Below are positions 32,602-41,166 of a stretch of 64,000 nucleotides of DNA, piece by piece. The notes below the pieces were generated by a model. The model ran no database searches, had not been told where the DNA came from, and worked only from the letters and a program-made list of their open reading frames with translations. The stretch comes from Derxia gummosa DSM 723 (lineage in GTDB: Bacteria > Pseudomonadota > Gammaproteobacteria > Burkholderiales > Burkholderiaceae_E). The position numbers and the translations under genes are program-made. Location: assembly GCF_000482785.1 (NCBI RefSeq), contig NZ_KI519499.1, forward strand, positions 372,001-436,000. Direction: 5' to 3'. Position 1 is the stretch's first letter; each line of letters begins with the position of its first letter.

Positions 32602-34863
32602 CTACAGCTCCACCGCCAGCTTCGCCACCGCGCTGCGCGACGGTGCCGGGTAGTAGTTCAACCCGCCGCTGCCGTTCTGGTCGCCCGATGTGATGAGGCC
32701 GACATAGCGGCGGTCGAACAGGTTGCCGACCGTGACCGAAGCCGTGAGGCGCCGGCCGTCCACGCGCCAGGCTTTGGCCAACTGCAGGTCGGCGGTCCAG
32801 TAGCCGCCGACCGGCTCGGCGTGGGTCGAGTCGCCGTAGCGCATGCCGGCCGCCTGCACGAGCGGCGCGACCGACCAGCCCTCGCGCGCCCAGCGTCCGC
32901 CCAGGCTCGCGAGCCAGCGCGGCGTGTCCGGAAACTGCCTGCCCTTCACCGGCAGCACGCCGCCGGTGGCGGTCGTCAGGTCCTGGTCGAACACCGCGCG
33001 GTTGAACGAGGCCGACGCAAAGCCCGAGAACTCGCCGCCCGCCAGCGCCCAGGCCGCCGCGAGCTGCACGCCGTCGGCATGGCCTTCGCCCACGTTCTGG
33101 CTGTAGGCGAGGTTGACGCGCGGATCGCGGAAGGCCACCGCCTTGTGGCTGAAGTTGGTGCGATAGACCGTCGGCTCGACACTCCAGGCGCCGGCCTGCC
33201 AGCGCAGGCCGAGGTCGAAGGCGTTGGCGGTCTCGGGCCGGCTCGCGTCCCACAGGCTTTGCGCGCTCACACCGGCGGCGGCGAAGGCGGCGGCGTTGTT
33301 CTGATAGACCTGCCAGGCGTCGAAGGACGGCGCGCCGACCAGCTTGCCGGCGCTCGCGCGCAGCTGCGTCGCGCGGTCGAGGTCGAGCGCGAGCGCGACG
33401 AAGGGCAGCGATTGCGAATGGCTGCGACCGCGCACGCTGCGCGCCGCGACCGGGCTGCCGGCGGCGGCGATGGCGCTGGCCGTGTCGCCATCGCCGAGGC
33501 CGGTGGTGGCGTAGGCGTCCATGCCCGGAAGGCGCTCGCGCCACTGGCGCAGGCCGAGCGTGAGGTCGGCCGGGCCGAAGCGGCGTTCGGCCATCGCGTA
33601 CACCGCGTCGAAGCGGTGGTTGGCGGTGGGCTTGTTGAGCAGCGACCAGCTTGCAAACGAGAGCGAGCCGTCGGCGTTCGGGCGGTACATCTTCCAGGCG
33701 GTGGGCGGGCCGGGCGGCTCGAGCGAGGCGAGCCAGGCGCCGGCCTTGAGCGTCGTGCCCGCGAGGCGCGTCGTGTAGTCGAGCGCGCCGCCGGCGCTGC
33801 GGTGGTCCATCAGCCATTCGCGCACCATGCCGTTGGCCTGGCCGTCGAAGGACGACCCCTTTTCATGAAAGCCGTAAGCCCTGGCCGAGAGCAGCGAGTC
33901 GGCGCCGAGCTTCCAGTCGGCCTCGGCGATGAACAGGCTGGAGTCGTAGTTCTGGCGGTTGAAGCCGTACCAGTACTGGCGCGCGGCGCCGGGCAGCGCG
34001 TCGAAGTCGAAGCCGCGACTGGCCGACAGGTTCTGCGTCTGCGCCCACGACAGCGCGCGGTACTGGTTCTGCGACAGCGAGCCGGCCAGCACGGTGAAGC
34101 GCAGGTCCACCGGCCCGAGCCGCTGGCCGAGCGCGAATTGCAGGTTGGTACGGTCGCCGGGCGCGCCGCCCTCGCCGCGCCACTTGTCGGCCGTGACGTT
34201 CGAGCCCGACGCGAACAGCCGCGTACCGGTGGACAGCTCGCCGCTGTCGAGCCGCGCCGCGACGCGGCGGAACTCGTGACTGCCCGCCGCCACCGACGCA
34301 CGCAGGCCGGCGTCGGCCGTGGGCCAGAGCAGCTGGCTGTCGAGCGCGCCTGTGGTCGTGAAGATGGCGCCGCGATCGGGCGCGACCGGCCCCTGTGCGA
34401 GCGACACGCCGGCGAGGTTCTCGGCATCGAACAGCCAGAGATAGCCGGGGCCGGGATTGATCGCGCTGATGACCAGGCCATCGACGCTGCCGTTGCCGCC
34501 GTGGCTCGCGTTCAGGCCGCGCACGCGCAGGCCCTTGTTGCCGCCGGTGATGTTGGCCGCGCCCCAGGGGTCGATCTCGCCCGCGAGCACCGACGGCAGC
34601 GTCGAGACCATGCGATAGGGGTTGGCGCCGCCCGGCGGCCCGAAGGCGTCGACGGCCGCCGGCGTCACGACATAGACGGTGCCGGCCGAATCGGCCTCGG
34701 CCGATTGCAGCGGCCTGGCGCCGCCCTCGACCACGACGGGCGGCAGCCCGACGGTCTGGGCGCCGGCGGCGAATGCGATGGCCCCGAGGCCGATCGCGGC
34801 GACGCGGCCGGCGAGCCGGCGCGGGGCAAAAGGGAAGGCGAGCTTGTTGTGTGTTGTCGTCAT
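32602..34863 (-). CDS. TonB-dependent receptor of the molybdenum island (A)
   Basis: The 753-aa outer-membrane protein has a signal peptide ending AFAAGA, a TonB-box-like VGLPPVVVEGG, and a plug domain (about 45-170, with GLRVRGLNASHGGNGSVDGLVISA). Its barrel ends in YYPAPSRSAVAKLAVEL after the usual GNLFDRRYVG strand. It would import a TonB-dependent ligand. The divergent neighbour is a TupA-like oxyanion-binding protein, and a ModE-type box lies between them, so a molybdate or tungstate complex is the likely cargo (inference). The ATG at 34863 has only a weak ribosome site, so the exact start is slightly uncertain. Confidence 0.88.
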   Translation of the reverse strand: MTTTHNKLAFPFAPRRLAGRVAAIGLGAIAFAAGAQTVGLPPVVVEGGARPLQSAEADSAGTVYVVTPAAVDAFGPPGGANPYRMVSTLPSVLAGEIDPWGAANITGGNKGLRVRGLNASHGGNGSVDGLVISAINPGPGYLWLFDAENLAGVSLAQGPVAPDRGAIFTTTGALDSQLLWPTADAGLRASVAAGSHEFRRVAARLDSGELSTGTRLFASGSNVTADKWRGEGGAPGDRTNLQFALGQRLGPVDLRFTVLAGSLSQNQYRALSWAQTQNLSASRGFDFDALPGAARQYWYGFNRQNYDSSLFIAEADWKLGADSLLSARAYGFHEKGSSFDGQANGMVREWLMDHRSAGGALDYTTRLAGTTLKAGAWLASLEPPGPPTAWKMYRPNADGSLSFASWSLLNKPTANHRFDAVYAMAERRFGPADLTLGLRQWRERLPGMDAYATTGLGDGDTASAIAAAGSPVAARSVRGRSHSQSLPFVALALDLDRATQLRASAGKLVGAPSFDAWQVYQNNAAAFAAAGVSAQSLWDASRPETANAFDLGLRWQAGAWSVEPTVYRTNFSHKAVAFRDPRVNLAYSQNVGEGHADGVQLAAAWALAGGEFSGFASASFNRAVFDQDLTTATGGVLPVKGRQFPDTPRWLASLGGRWAREGWSVAPLVQAAGMRYGDSTHAEPVGGYWTADLQLAKAWRVDGRRLTASVTVGNLFDRRYVGLITSGDQNGSGGLNYYPAPSRSAVAKLAVEL

Positions 34864-34907
34864 GGGTCTTGGGGAGGGTTGGCACGGCCCGTGCGGCGGA
34901 CCGGCTT

Positions 34908-34931
34908 CGTCATATGGCTGCGGATACTTCG
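34908..34931. promoter_or_regulatory. ModE-type operator between TonB receptor A and TupA-like gene
   Basis: A 24-bp element with CG ends, left arm CGTCATAT and right arm ATACTTCG. It lies 44 bases before the receptor start and 46 before the TupA-like start, placed to control both divergent genes. It is the least symmetrical of the eight better sites. Confidence 0.6.
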
Positions 34932-34977
34932 TATTGCAGCCAACGTGCCATCCGACACAACCACCCTGCCTTTCGCC

Positions 34978-35940
34978 ATGGACAAGACCCGTTTCGATCC
35001 CTCCCGTCGCCGCTGGCTCGCGCGCGGCGCCGCCGGCCTCGGGCTGGCGCTCGGCGCCAATGCGCGCGCCGCCGCCGACAGCGCCACCGCGCTGCCGGCC
35101 GGCGCCGGTCCGGCGCTCGCGCCGACGGCGGCCGGCCTGCCCGGCCCTGCCCCGGTCAGCGCCTCCCCGGTCGGTCCGGCCCCGGCCGCCTTGCCCGTGG
35201 CCGTCGTCGGCGGCCTCGTGATGGCTGATCTCTGGCCGCCGCTGGCCGACGCCGCGAGCGCCGCGACCGGCATCGCCACGCGGCTCGTCGCCAGCGCGCC
35301 CAAGGAAGGCGTGATGCCCGCCTTCGTCTCGGGCGCGGCGACGCTGCTGCTCATGCACGGCGGCGACGAGGCCTTCGGCCTGGCGACGCGCGGCTTCGCG
35401 CTGCCGCCGCGCGTCTGGGCGCAGAACGAGCATGTGCTGGTCGGCCCGGCGGCCGACCCGGCCGGCATCGCCGGCGCGCGCGATGGTGCCGAGGCGATCG
35501 CGCGCATCCGTGCCGCCGATGCGCCGATGCTGCTGTTCCGCGATCCAGGCGGCTTCGGCATCGTCCAGGCGCTGTGGCGCGCGGCGGGTCTGCGGCCCGG
35601 TCCGCGCCAGCAGCTCTACGACGACAGCGAGCAGCCCCAGCAGGTGCTGCGCTCGGCCGCGCGCCAGGGCGCCTATGTGCTGGTGGGACGGCTGCCGGTG
35701 CTGTTCGGCCGCATGCCCGACGCGGGGCTGAAGATCCTGCTCCAGGGCGATCCGGCGATGCGGCGCAGCTATGTGGCGATCGAGCCGGGGCCGGCGCATC
35801 CGGCCGATGCCGGGGCGCGCGCGGCGGCGAAGGCGGTCGCGGACTGGCTGGTATCGGCGGCCGGGCAGGCGCGCATCGCGGCATTGCCGGCGCGCGACGG
35901 GCTGCCGCTGCTCTACCCGCTGCCGGTGTCGTCGACCTGA
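34978..35940 (+). CDS. Tat-exported TupA/ModA-like oxyanion-binding protein, orphan
   Basis: The 320-aa protein has a twin-arginine-type signal (DPSRRRWLARGAAGLGLALG) and then a Pro/Ala linker. A type II periplasmic-binding domain resembling TupA tungstate/molybdate binders starts near residue 75 (FGLATRGFALPPRVWAQNEHVLVGPAADPAGI and PMLLFRDPGGFGIVQALWRAAGL). In TupA the segment before the NDFVIVGP motif reads EAFV, and here it is GDEAFGL. The usual SRGDxSGTH ligand motif is replaced by FRDPGGFG, so specificity may differ. No permease or ATPase follows it, so it may feed another importer of the island. A ModE-type box precedes it. Confidence 0.75.
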   Translation: MDKTRFDPSRRRWLARGAAGLGLALGANARAAADSATALPAGAGPALAPTAAGLPGPAPVSASPVGPAPAALPVAVVGGLVMADLWPPLADAASAATGIATRLVASAPKEGVMPAFVSGAATLLLMHGGDEAFGLATRGFALPPRVWAQNEHVLVGPAADPAGIAGARDGAEAIARIRAADAPMLLFRDPGGFGIVQALWRAAGLRPGPRQQLYDDSEQPQQVLRSAARQGAYVLVGRLPVLFGRMPDAGLKILLQGDPAMRRSYVAIEPGPAHPADAGARAAAKAVADWLVSAAGQARIAALPARDGLPLLYPLPVSST

Positions 35941-36010
35941 GGCGGGCCGGCCGGTGCCGGGGCGATCCGGCAAGCGCATGGCCGGCAGGCGCCGGCACGC
36001 GCCGGCGGGC

Positions 36011-36048
36011 AAAAAAAGAGGCCCGTGCCGCTGCCAACGACACGGGCC
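36011..36048 (-). terminator. orphan intrinsic terminator on the minus strand
   Basis: On the minus strand GGCCCGTG, a 13-base loop and CACGGGCC are followed by TCTTTTTTT. No T-run exists on the plus side, so it does not serve the TupA-like gene. Its transcript must start to the right, where no minus-strand gene is apparent before 37.4 kb. Confidence 0.8.
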
Positions 36049-36419
36049 GCCACGATCACGCGGCCACCATGAGGCCACGCACCGGCAATGGACGGCGGCA
36101 TCGGCTGCCAAAGGCACGACGGACACTGGGGGATGCCACGAGGGCGGTATCCGTCGCTCCCCACCCCATGGACCAAGCCCGGACCACGTGGCAGCCAGGG
36201 CCGCAGCCCAGGAGCGCTTACCGTCAGCGACCGCGAGTTTCGCGATTACCTTCGATATACAGCGGTTAGCAGGAAGCGGGCCACGCGGCGGCTGCGCGGC
36301 ACCGGCAAGCCATCGCTCGATATACGTGAGGAAATAGCGCTTTTCTGTCGCCGAGCCGGCCCGGCGTCGTGCGCACCGCACAAGAGCGGACTGTCACGAT
36401 CCCGACAGTTTGTCGGCTT

Positions 36420-36443
36420 CGTAATGTTTGCGACGACATAACG
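36420..36443. promoter_or_regulatory. ModE-type operator upstream of modE copy 1
   Basis: A 24-bp palindrome with arms CGTAATGT and ACATAACG. It matches the E. coli modA operator, as I recall that sequence, at about 18 of 24 positions, the best match in the window. It lies 119 bases before the modE start, suggesting autoregulation. Confidence 0.85.
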
Positions 36444-36561
36444 AAGCAAGCTGCGCCGGCGGGCGGTGCCAAGGGCGTTGCGCGCTTTGGCGCATCGCGC
36501 GGGCTCGGCTATCGTTCGGCGGAACCTTCCGTTCCGGAGGGTCTTTCTTCCAGAACACGCC

Positions 36562-37389
36562 ATGCCTTCACGCCGTCCCTTGCGCCACAAGCCGTCCGCC
36601 CGGCTTGCCGTCGATACCGAATTCGGCGCCTTCCTCGGCGACACCCGCATCAAGCTGCTCGAAGCCATCGACCGCTACGGCTCGATCACCCAGGCGGCGC
36701 GCGCGGTGCCGCTGTCGTACAAGGCGGCCTGGGATGCGGTGGACGCGATGAACAACCTCGCCGAGCAGCCGCTGGTCGAGCGCTCGGTCGGCGGACGCCA
36801 CGGCGGCGGCACCAACCTGACCGACTACGGCCGCCGCCTCGTCAACGTCTATCGCGCGATGGAGGGCGAGTACCAGACGGCACTCGACCACCTGTGGCAG
36901 CGCATCGCCGACGCCGACAGCGGCGAGGTGGCCGACTTCCAGATGATGCTCAGGCGCATGTCGCTGCGCACCAGCGCGCGCAACCAGTTCGCCGGCACGG
37001 TGAGCGGCCTGCGCGAGGGCGAGGTGAGCTTCGAGGTAAGGCTGCGGCTCGATGCCGACAACGAGCTGGCGGCCGTCATCACGCGCGAGGCGGCCGAGAC
37101 GCTGGGCCTCGCGATCGGCGTCGAGATGCTGGCGCTGGTCAACGCCAACAACGTGCTCATTTCCACCGACGAGAACCTGCGCATGACGGCGCGCAACCAG
37201 CTCTGGGGCGAGGTGGCCAACATCCACAAGGGCCAGGTCGATTGCGAGGTGACGCTGGCCCTGCCCGGCGGCCGCAGCGTGACCGCCGTGCTGACCGAGG
37301 AAAGCCTCGGCGCGCTCGGCCTCGAACTCGGCAGCCGCGCCTGCGCGGTGTTCAAGGCGCCGACGGTGATGCTGATCCGCCTGGGCTGA
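36562..37389 (+). CDS. modE: molybdenum-responsive regulator ModE, copy 1
   Basis: The 275-aa protein has the ModE N-terminal winged helix (about 18-85, with RIKLLEAIDRYGSITQAARAVPLSYKAAWDAVDAMNN) and GGRHGGGTNLTDYGRRL. Two Mop domains follow, each opening with an S/T-ARNQ motif (TSARNQFAGTV near 136 and TARNQLWGEV near 211), which bind molybdate at the dimer interface. Molybdate-bound ModE represses molybdate importers and activates Mo enzymes. A consensus operator lies upstream. The ribosome site is weak, with GGAGG 20 or more bases upstream. It converges on the di-haem enzyme gene with a 9-base gap. Confidence 0.95.
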   Translation: MPSRRPLRHKPSARLAVDTEFGAFLGDTRIKLLEAIDRYGSITQAARAVPLSYKAAWDAVDAMNNLAEQPLVERSVGGRHGGGTNLTDYGRRLVNVYRAMEGEYQTALDHLWQRIADADSGEVADFQMMLRRMSLRTSARNQFAGTVSGLREGEVSFEVRLRLDADNELAAVITREAAETLGLAIGVEMLALVNANNVLISTDENLRMTARNQLWGEVANIHKGQVDCEVTLALPGGRSVTAVLTEESLGALGLELGSRACAVFKAPTVMLIRLG

Positions 37390-37398
37390 GCCGCCCGC

Positions 37399-39057
37399 TC
37401 AGAGCGAGCGCAGGAAGGCGAGCAGCTCGGCGCGCTCGGCTGGCCGCAGCCGTTCATAGCGCAAACGCGCGGCGCGGGCCTCGCCGTCGTGCCAGAGCAC
37501 GGCTTCCTCCGGCGAGCGCGCGCGGCCGTCATGCAGATAGCGCGCGGGCGCGTCGATCGCGTCGGCCAGGCCGATGCCCCAGAGGGGCGCGGTGCGCCAG
37601 TCGCGGCCGCTGGCGCCAAAGTCGGGGCGATGGTCGGCCAATCCTTCGCCCATGTCGTGCAGCAGCAGGTCGGTGAAGGCGCGCGCGACCTCGGGCACGG
37701 CGAAGGACGCGCCGCCCGGCGCCAGACCGGTGCTTCCCGTTGCCATGCCCGCCGCCACGCCGTCACCCGTCGCCATCGGCGCCACGCCCAGCCTGAGCAT
37801 GAAAGCCCGTGCATCCACCGGCAGCACCGCGCGATGGCAGACGGCGCAGCCCGCCGCGACGAAGCGCAGCTCGCCCCGCCGCACCTCGGGCGCGTCGGCA
37901 TCGCGGCGCGCGGGCGCGGCGAGCAGCAGGTGGTAGCGCAGCATGTCGTCGAGATCGGCGGCCGGCAGCTCGGGATGGCCGGCGATGGGCGCGGCGCGGC
38001 AGGCGGACTGGGCAGGCGCGCAGTTCCGCGCCGGAAACAGCGGCGAGCTGACGCCCAGATCACCGCTCGCCGCCGCCGCGATCTGCTGGCGCAGATCGGG
38101 CGCGTTCGCCTTCCAGCCGAAGCGTCCGGCCACCATGCGCCCCCGCTCGACCGACCACACGCGGTTGAGCCGGCCGCGCACGCCATCCTCGCGCGGCTGG
38201 CTTGCAAGCCTTTGCAGCTCGACCTCGGGCACGGCGTCGAGCAGGCCGAGGCCGAACACCGGCGCGCCGATGCGCGGCGACATGAGCACCGGCCCGAACG
38301 GCCCGTAGCCCGGCTCGGTCAGCCGGACGCGCGGGCGGCGCAGCTCCGCCGTCGTGCCGTCGGCGAGGCGGTGGCGCACCGGTTGCCAGTCGATGCTCGC
38401 GCGGCCCTCGCCCGGCACGCCGGGCACGCCTTCCTCGTTGAGCTGGTCGCCGTACACCGGATGCGGACGCGGCGCGCCATGCTCGCCCGCGCCCGGCAGC
38501 GACAGCCGCACGAGCATCGCGCGCAGGCGCTGGTCGGCGCGCTCGGGCGGCCGACCCCGGCCCGCGCCCGCATGGCAGGCGACGCAGGAGATGCGGTTGT
38601 AGAGCGGGCCGAGGCCGCTCGCGCGGTCGTCCGACGGCGCGATGACCCAGTTCTGCCGGAACAGCGCGCGGCCGCGCAGGAAGCTCGCGCGCAAATCCTC
38701 GTCGATGCCGGCCGGCGCGCGCGACAGGCGCTCGACGGCGGCCAGCTCGGCGGGCGTGGGCGGCGGCATCGCGCCCACGCCCGCCGAGCCCGCCGAGCCC
38801 GCCGAGCCCGCCGAAACGCCGCGCGGCGCCGCCGACGGGCCGCTGGCCGCGCCATCGGCCGCGAACGCGGCGCCCGACGCGAACCCCGCCACGGCGCCGA
38901 CCAGCAGCGCCGCGACCGCCAGTGCGCCCGCCGCCTTCCCGCGCACCGGCCCGGCCTGCCCTGCACCGCCCGCGCTACCCGCGCTACCCGCGTGCTCCGC
39001 CCTGCCCGCGCGCGCCGCGCCACGCCCGCGTTCCGCCCCACCCGCGCGCTCAACCAC
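37399..39057 (-). CDS. di-haem oxidoreductase (DHOR/DUF1111 type, MauG-like)
   Basis: The 552-aa periplasmic c-type cytochrome starts at a GTG that overlaps the stop of the binding-protein gene by eight bases. A signal helix (GALAVAALLVGAVAGF) and an AGS-rich linker follow. Two CxxCH haem sites are present, CVACH at 158-162 and CAVCH at 404-408. The order RGRALFRQNWV, haem 1, FGWKANAPDLRQQIA, haem 2 and YLHDGRARSPEEAVLWH is that of the DHOR family of di-haem cytochrome-c-peroxidase relatives. In the island it may redox-modify or release a metal complex (inference). It is co-transcribed with the binding protein. Confidence 0.85.
   Translation of the reverse strand: MVERAGGAERGRGAARAGRAEHAGSAGSAGGAGQAGPVRGKAAGALAVAALLVGAVAGFASGAAFAADGAASGPSAAPRGVSAGSAGSAGSAGVGAMPPPTPAELAAVERLSRAPAGIDEDLRASFLRGRALFRQNWVIAPSDDRASGLGPLYNRISCVACHAGAGRGRPPERADQRLRAMLVRLSLPGAGEHGAPRPHPVYGDQLNEEGVPGVPGEGRASIDWQPVRHRLADGTTAELRRPRVRLTEPGYGPFGPVLMSPRIGAPVFGLGLLDAVPEVELQRLASQPREDGVRGRLNRVWSVERGRMVAGRFGWKANAPDLRQQIAAAASGDLGVSSPLFPARNCAPAQSACRAAPIAGHPELPAADLDDMLRYHLLLAAPARRDADAPEVRRGELRFVAAGCAVCHRAVLPVDARAFMLRLGVAPMATGDGVAAGMATGSTGLAPGGASFAVPEVARAFTDLLLHDMGEGLADHRPDFGASGRDWRTAPLWGIGLADAIDAPARYLHDGRARSPEEAVLWHDGEARAARLRYERLRPAERAELLAFLRSL
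38203..38216 (+). repeat. dispersed palindrome, copy 5 (TGCAAGCCTTTGCA)
   Basis: An exact copy inside the di-haem oxidoreductase gene. On the coding strand it spells L-Q-R-L-A-S with CAA, AGG, CTT and GCA, a cluster of rare codons. Confidence 0.7.
38780..38814 (-). repeat. 9-bp tandem repeat in the signal-linker of the di-haem enzyme
   Basis: Almost four copies of cccgccgag encode a Gly-Ser-Ala repeat between the signal helix and the mature domain. Copy number may vary between strains and would only change linker length. Confidence 0.7.
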
Positions 39058-40387
39058 CGGCAGCCTCCACCAGCGCCGCCGCCCTCGCGCGCGCGGCCCG
39101 GGTCGCGTCGCGCCAGCCGTCGATGACCGCCCGCGGCCCGTGCGCATCGCCGCCCTCGATCTGTTCGAAGGCGCGGCGCAGCGCGGCATCGTCGGCCACG
39201 CCGGCGGCGGCCGGTGGCGTCTCGAGCGCCGCACGCGCGGCGGCCACATCGCGGCCCGCCGCCTCGGCCGCATGCACGCGCCTCCACAGCGCGACCAGCT
39301 CGTCATGCCCCTCGACCAGCCAGTGCTGGAACAGCGCCGCGACCAGCCCCAGACGCGGCCGGCCGAGGTCGTTGTCGTAATCCATGCCGCCCGCCTCGGC
39401 CGCCGCGAAGGGGTTGAAGCTGCCGGCCGCCGCCGTGCGGTACACCTCGGGCCGCACCGGCAGCTTGCGGATCGCCGGCCGCGCGAGGATGGCCTGGCCC
39501 TCGGCCGACAGCACGAAGCGCGCGAAGGCCTCGGCCGCCGCCGGATCGGGCGCGCCGGCGGTGATCGCGATCGCGCCCGGGTTGATGCCGTTGTGCAGCG
39601 GATAGCCGAAGCCGATGCCGGCCCCGCGCGCCACCGCCGACGCGGCAAAGAAGTCGATCGTGAGCCCGAGCGCCGCCCGACCCTCGCCCACCTCGTCGGT
39701 GATGAAGGTCGCGCCGCGATCGACCAGCCGCGCATTGCCCGCGATCTCGCTCCACAGCGCCCAGCCGCGCTCCCAGCCCCAGGCCTGGAGCACGAGATCG
39801 ACCATCACCGGCGCGAAGCCGACGCGCGCCGGGATCGGCAGCGCGATGCGGCCGGCGAGCGCCGGGTCGGCCAGCTCGGGCCAGTCGCGCGGCACCGCGA
39901 CGCCGAGCCGGCGCAGCGCCGCGTCGTCATAGGCCCAGCCGTAGCCGGCGACCTCGGTGGCGCGGAAATAGCCGTCGGGATCGGCGATGCGCGTGCGGCC
40001 GATGCTCGCCGGCAGCGCCGCGTCGTCGATGCCGAGCTTGCGGAAGGCGCCGCGCTGCTTGAGCGCGGCATAGGTGCGCGGCGAGGCGCTCCAGTACACG
40101 TCGACGCCGTGCTGGCCCGGCTCGCTGAGCCAGGGCAGCGCGTCGTGCGGCATGCGCCAGATCCATTGCACATGCAGGCCCGGGTTGGCCTGCTCGAAAC
40201 CGGCCTCGAAGGCGGCCAGCACCTCGTCGGGATAGGCGGTGAGAACCCGCACGGTGCGCGCGGGCGCGGCCGTGGCGCGCCGCGCACCGAACGCCGCGAG
40301 CGCGGCCGGCAGCAGGCCGAGCAGGCGCCGGCGCAGCGGGCCGCGCGCGGCGGCGGCCGCGACGGCATCGGAAGTCTGGAAGGTCAT
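39050..40387 (-). CDS. extracellular solute-binding protein (AfuA/PotD-like), orphan
   Basis: The 445-aa protein has an Arg-rich signal (RGPLRRRLLGLLPAALAAFGARRATA) and a type II periplasmic-binding fold of the iron/spermidine group: VRVLTAYPDEVLAAFEAGFEQANPGLHVQWIW, HGVDVYWSASPRTYAALKQRGAF, and PHNGINPGAIAITAGAPDP near the end (with L for P at its second position). A further C-terminal region of about 100 residues is helical. No permease or ATPase is adjacent. It overlaps the di-haem enzyme gene by eight bases, so the two act together, perhaps presenting a ligand to the enzyme. An AT-rich ModE-like element lies 44 bases upstream. Confidence 0.8.
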   Translation of the reverse strand: MTFQTSDAVAAAAARGPLRRRLLGLLPAALAAFGARRATAAPARTVRVLTAYPDEVLAAFEAGFEQANPGLHVQWIWRMPHDALPWLSEPGQHGVDVYWSASPRTYAALKQRGAFRKLGIDDAALPASIGRTRIADPDGYFRATEVAGYGWAYDDAALRRLGVAVPRDWPELADPALAGRIALPIPARVGFAPVMVDLVLQAWGWERGWALWSEIAGNARLVDRGATFITDEVGEGRAALGLTIDFFAASAVARGAGIGFGYPLHNGINPGAIAITAGAPDPAAAEAFARFVLSAEGQAILARPAIRKLPVRPEVYRTAAAGSFNPFAAAEAGGMDYDNDLGRPRLGLVAALFQHWLVEGHDELVALWRRVHAAEAAGRDVAAARAALETPPAAAGVADDAALRRAFEQIEGGDAHGPRAVIDGWRDATRAARARAAALVEAAGG

Positions 40388-40430
40388 GGAGTCACTCGGG
40401 AGCGGGTTCTGATCGGGCTCGGCCAGCGTA

Positions 40431-40454
40431 CGAGATATACAAATACATATTTCC
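40431..40454. promoter_or_regulatory. candidate ModE-type element upstream of the orphan binding protein
   Basis: An AT-rich partial dyad (CGAGATATAC ... ACATATTT) resembles the E. coli ModE half-site TATATA but ends CC instead of CG. A second imperfect element with TGTAT/ATACA arms (about 40531-40554, TTTTGTAT ... ATACAGCG) lies before the first mop gene. Both are weaker than the main eight sites. Confidence 0.4.
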
Positions 40455-40593
40455 ACAGGTTGTTCGCACTGGCATTCCGACAGTCGATGCAGGAAGCCGG
40501 CCATGCGCTGGAACCCCGGAGAATCGTGCGTTTTGTATTGTTTGTTATACAGCGAGGTCCGGTCTCCTCCGGCACCACCACAAGGACAACACC

Positions 40594-41019
40594 ATGGCCA
40601 TCAGCGCCCGCAACGCCTTCGAAGGCAGCATCACCTCGGTCACGCCCGGGGCGGTCAATTCGGAACTCGTCATCACCACGCCGTCGGGCGTGGACATCGT
40701 CGCCACCGTCACCGTCGCGAGCGTCGAGGCGCTCGGGCTGGCGGTGGGCCGCAAGGCGGTGGCGATCGTCAAGGCGCCGTCGGTGATCGTGGTCGCGGGC
40801 AGGCCCGGCTACCGCTTCAGCGCGCGCAACCAGCTGCGCGGCAAGGTGGCGCGCATCTCGGCCGGCGCGGTCAATTCCGAGGTCGGCATCGACGTGGGCG
40901 GCGTGCTGGTGCAGGCGGTCATCACCAACCAGGCGGTGGTCGATCTGGGTCTCGGCATCGGCGCCGACGCGACGGCGATCTTCAAGGCCGGCAGCGTGAT
41001 CGTGGGCGTGGCCGACTGA
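40594..41019 (+). CDS. mop: di-Mop molbindin, copy 1
   Basis: The 141-aa cytosolic protein is two Mop domains in tandem: ISARNAFEGSITSVTPGAVN at the start and FSARNQLRGKVARISAGAVN from residue 75, each ending in VKAPSV or FKAGSV. Molbindins bind several molybdate or tungstate ions between subunits and act as intracellular storage or buffer. AAGGA nine bases before the ATG gives a good start. A second copy follows 147 bases downstream. Both should respond to molybdenum supply through nearby ModE-like elements. Confidence 0.95.
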   Translation: MAISARNAFEGSITSVTPGAVNSELVITTPSGVDIVATVTVASVEALGLAVGRKAVAIVKAPSVIVVAGRPGYRFSARNQLRGKVARISAGAVNSEVGIDVGGVLVQAVITNQAVVDLGLGIGADATAIFKAGSVIVGVAD

Positions 41020-41166
41020 ACGCGGCGGGCGCGCGGTGGCGCCCTGCCTCGCGCGCCGGGCCGGGCACCACCGTGCCGCGACCGTCAGGCGCGGGGCGGC
41101 GCGGGGCGCGATGCGAACATGCGGGCTGGCGCGGCCCTGTCGCCGCGCGTCGCACGGAATCCGCAC

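Larger units (their letters stand above)
35941..36561. other. 621-base region with ModE box and orphan minus-strand terminator
   Basis: No convincing protein gene. It holds a strong intrinsic terminator reading leftward (36011-36048) without an annotated minus-strand gene to its right. It also has several AT-rich, degenerate ModE-like elements (36241-36264 and about 36314-36339, both with GATATAC and ending AGCG) and a good ModE box at 36420-36443 before modE. A short minus-strand transcript between about 36050 and 36400 would explain the terminator. Confidence 0.5.

Noticed and set aside
36241-36339. Further ModE boxes at 36241-36264 and 36314-36339
   Set aside because: Both have good right arms (GATATAC or AGCG ends), but their left arms or spacing depart from the 24-bp pattern, so they are kept only as weak elements.
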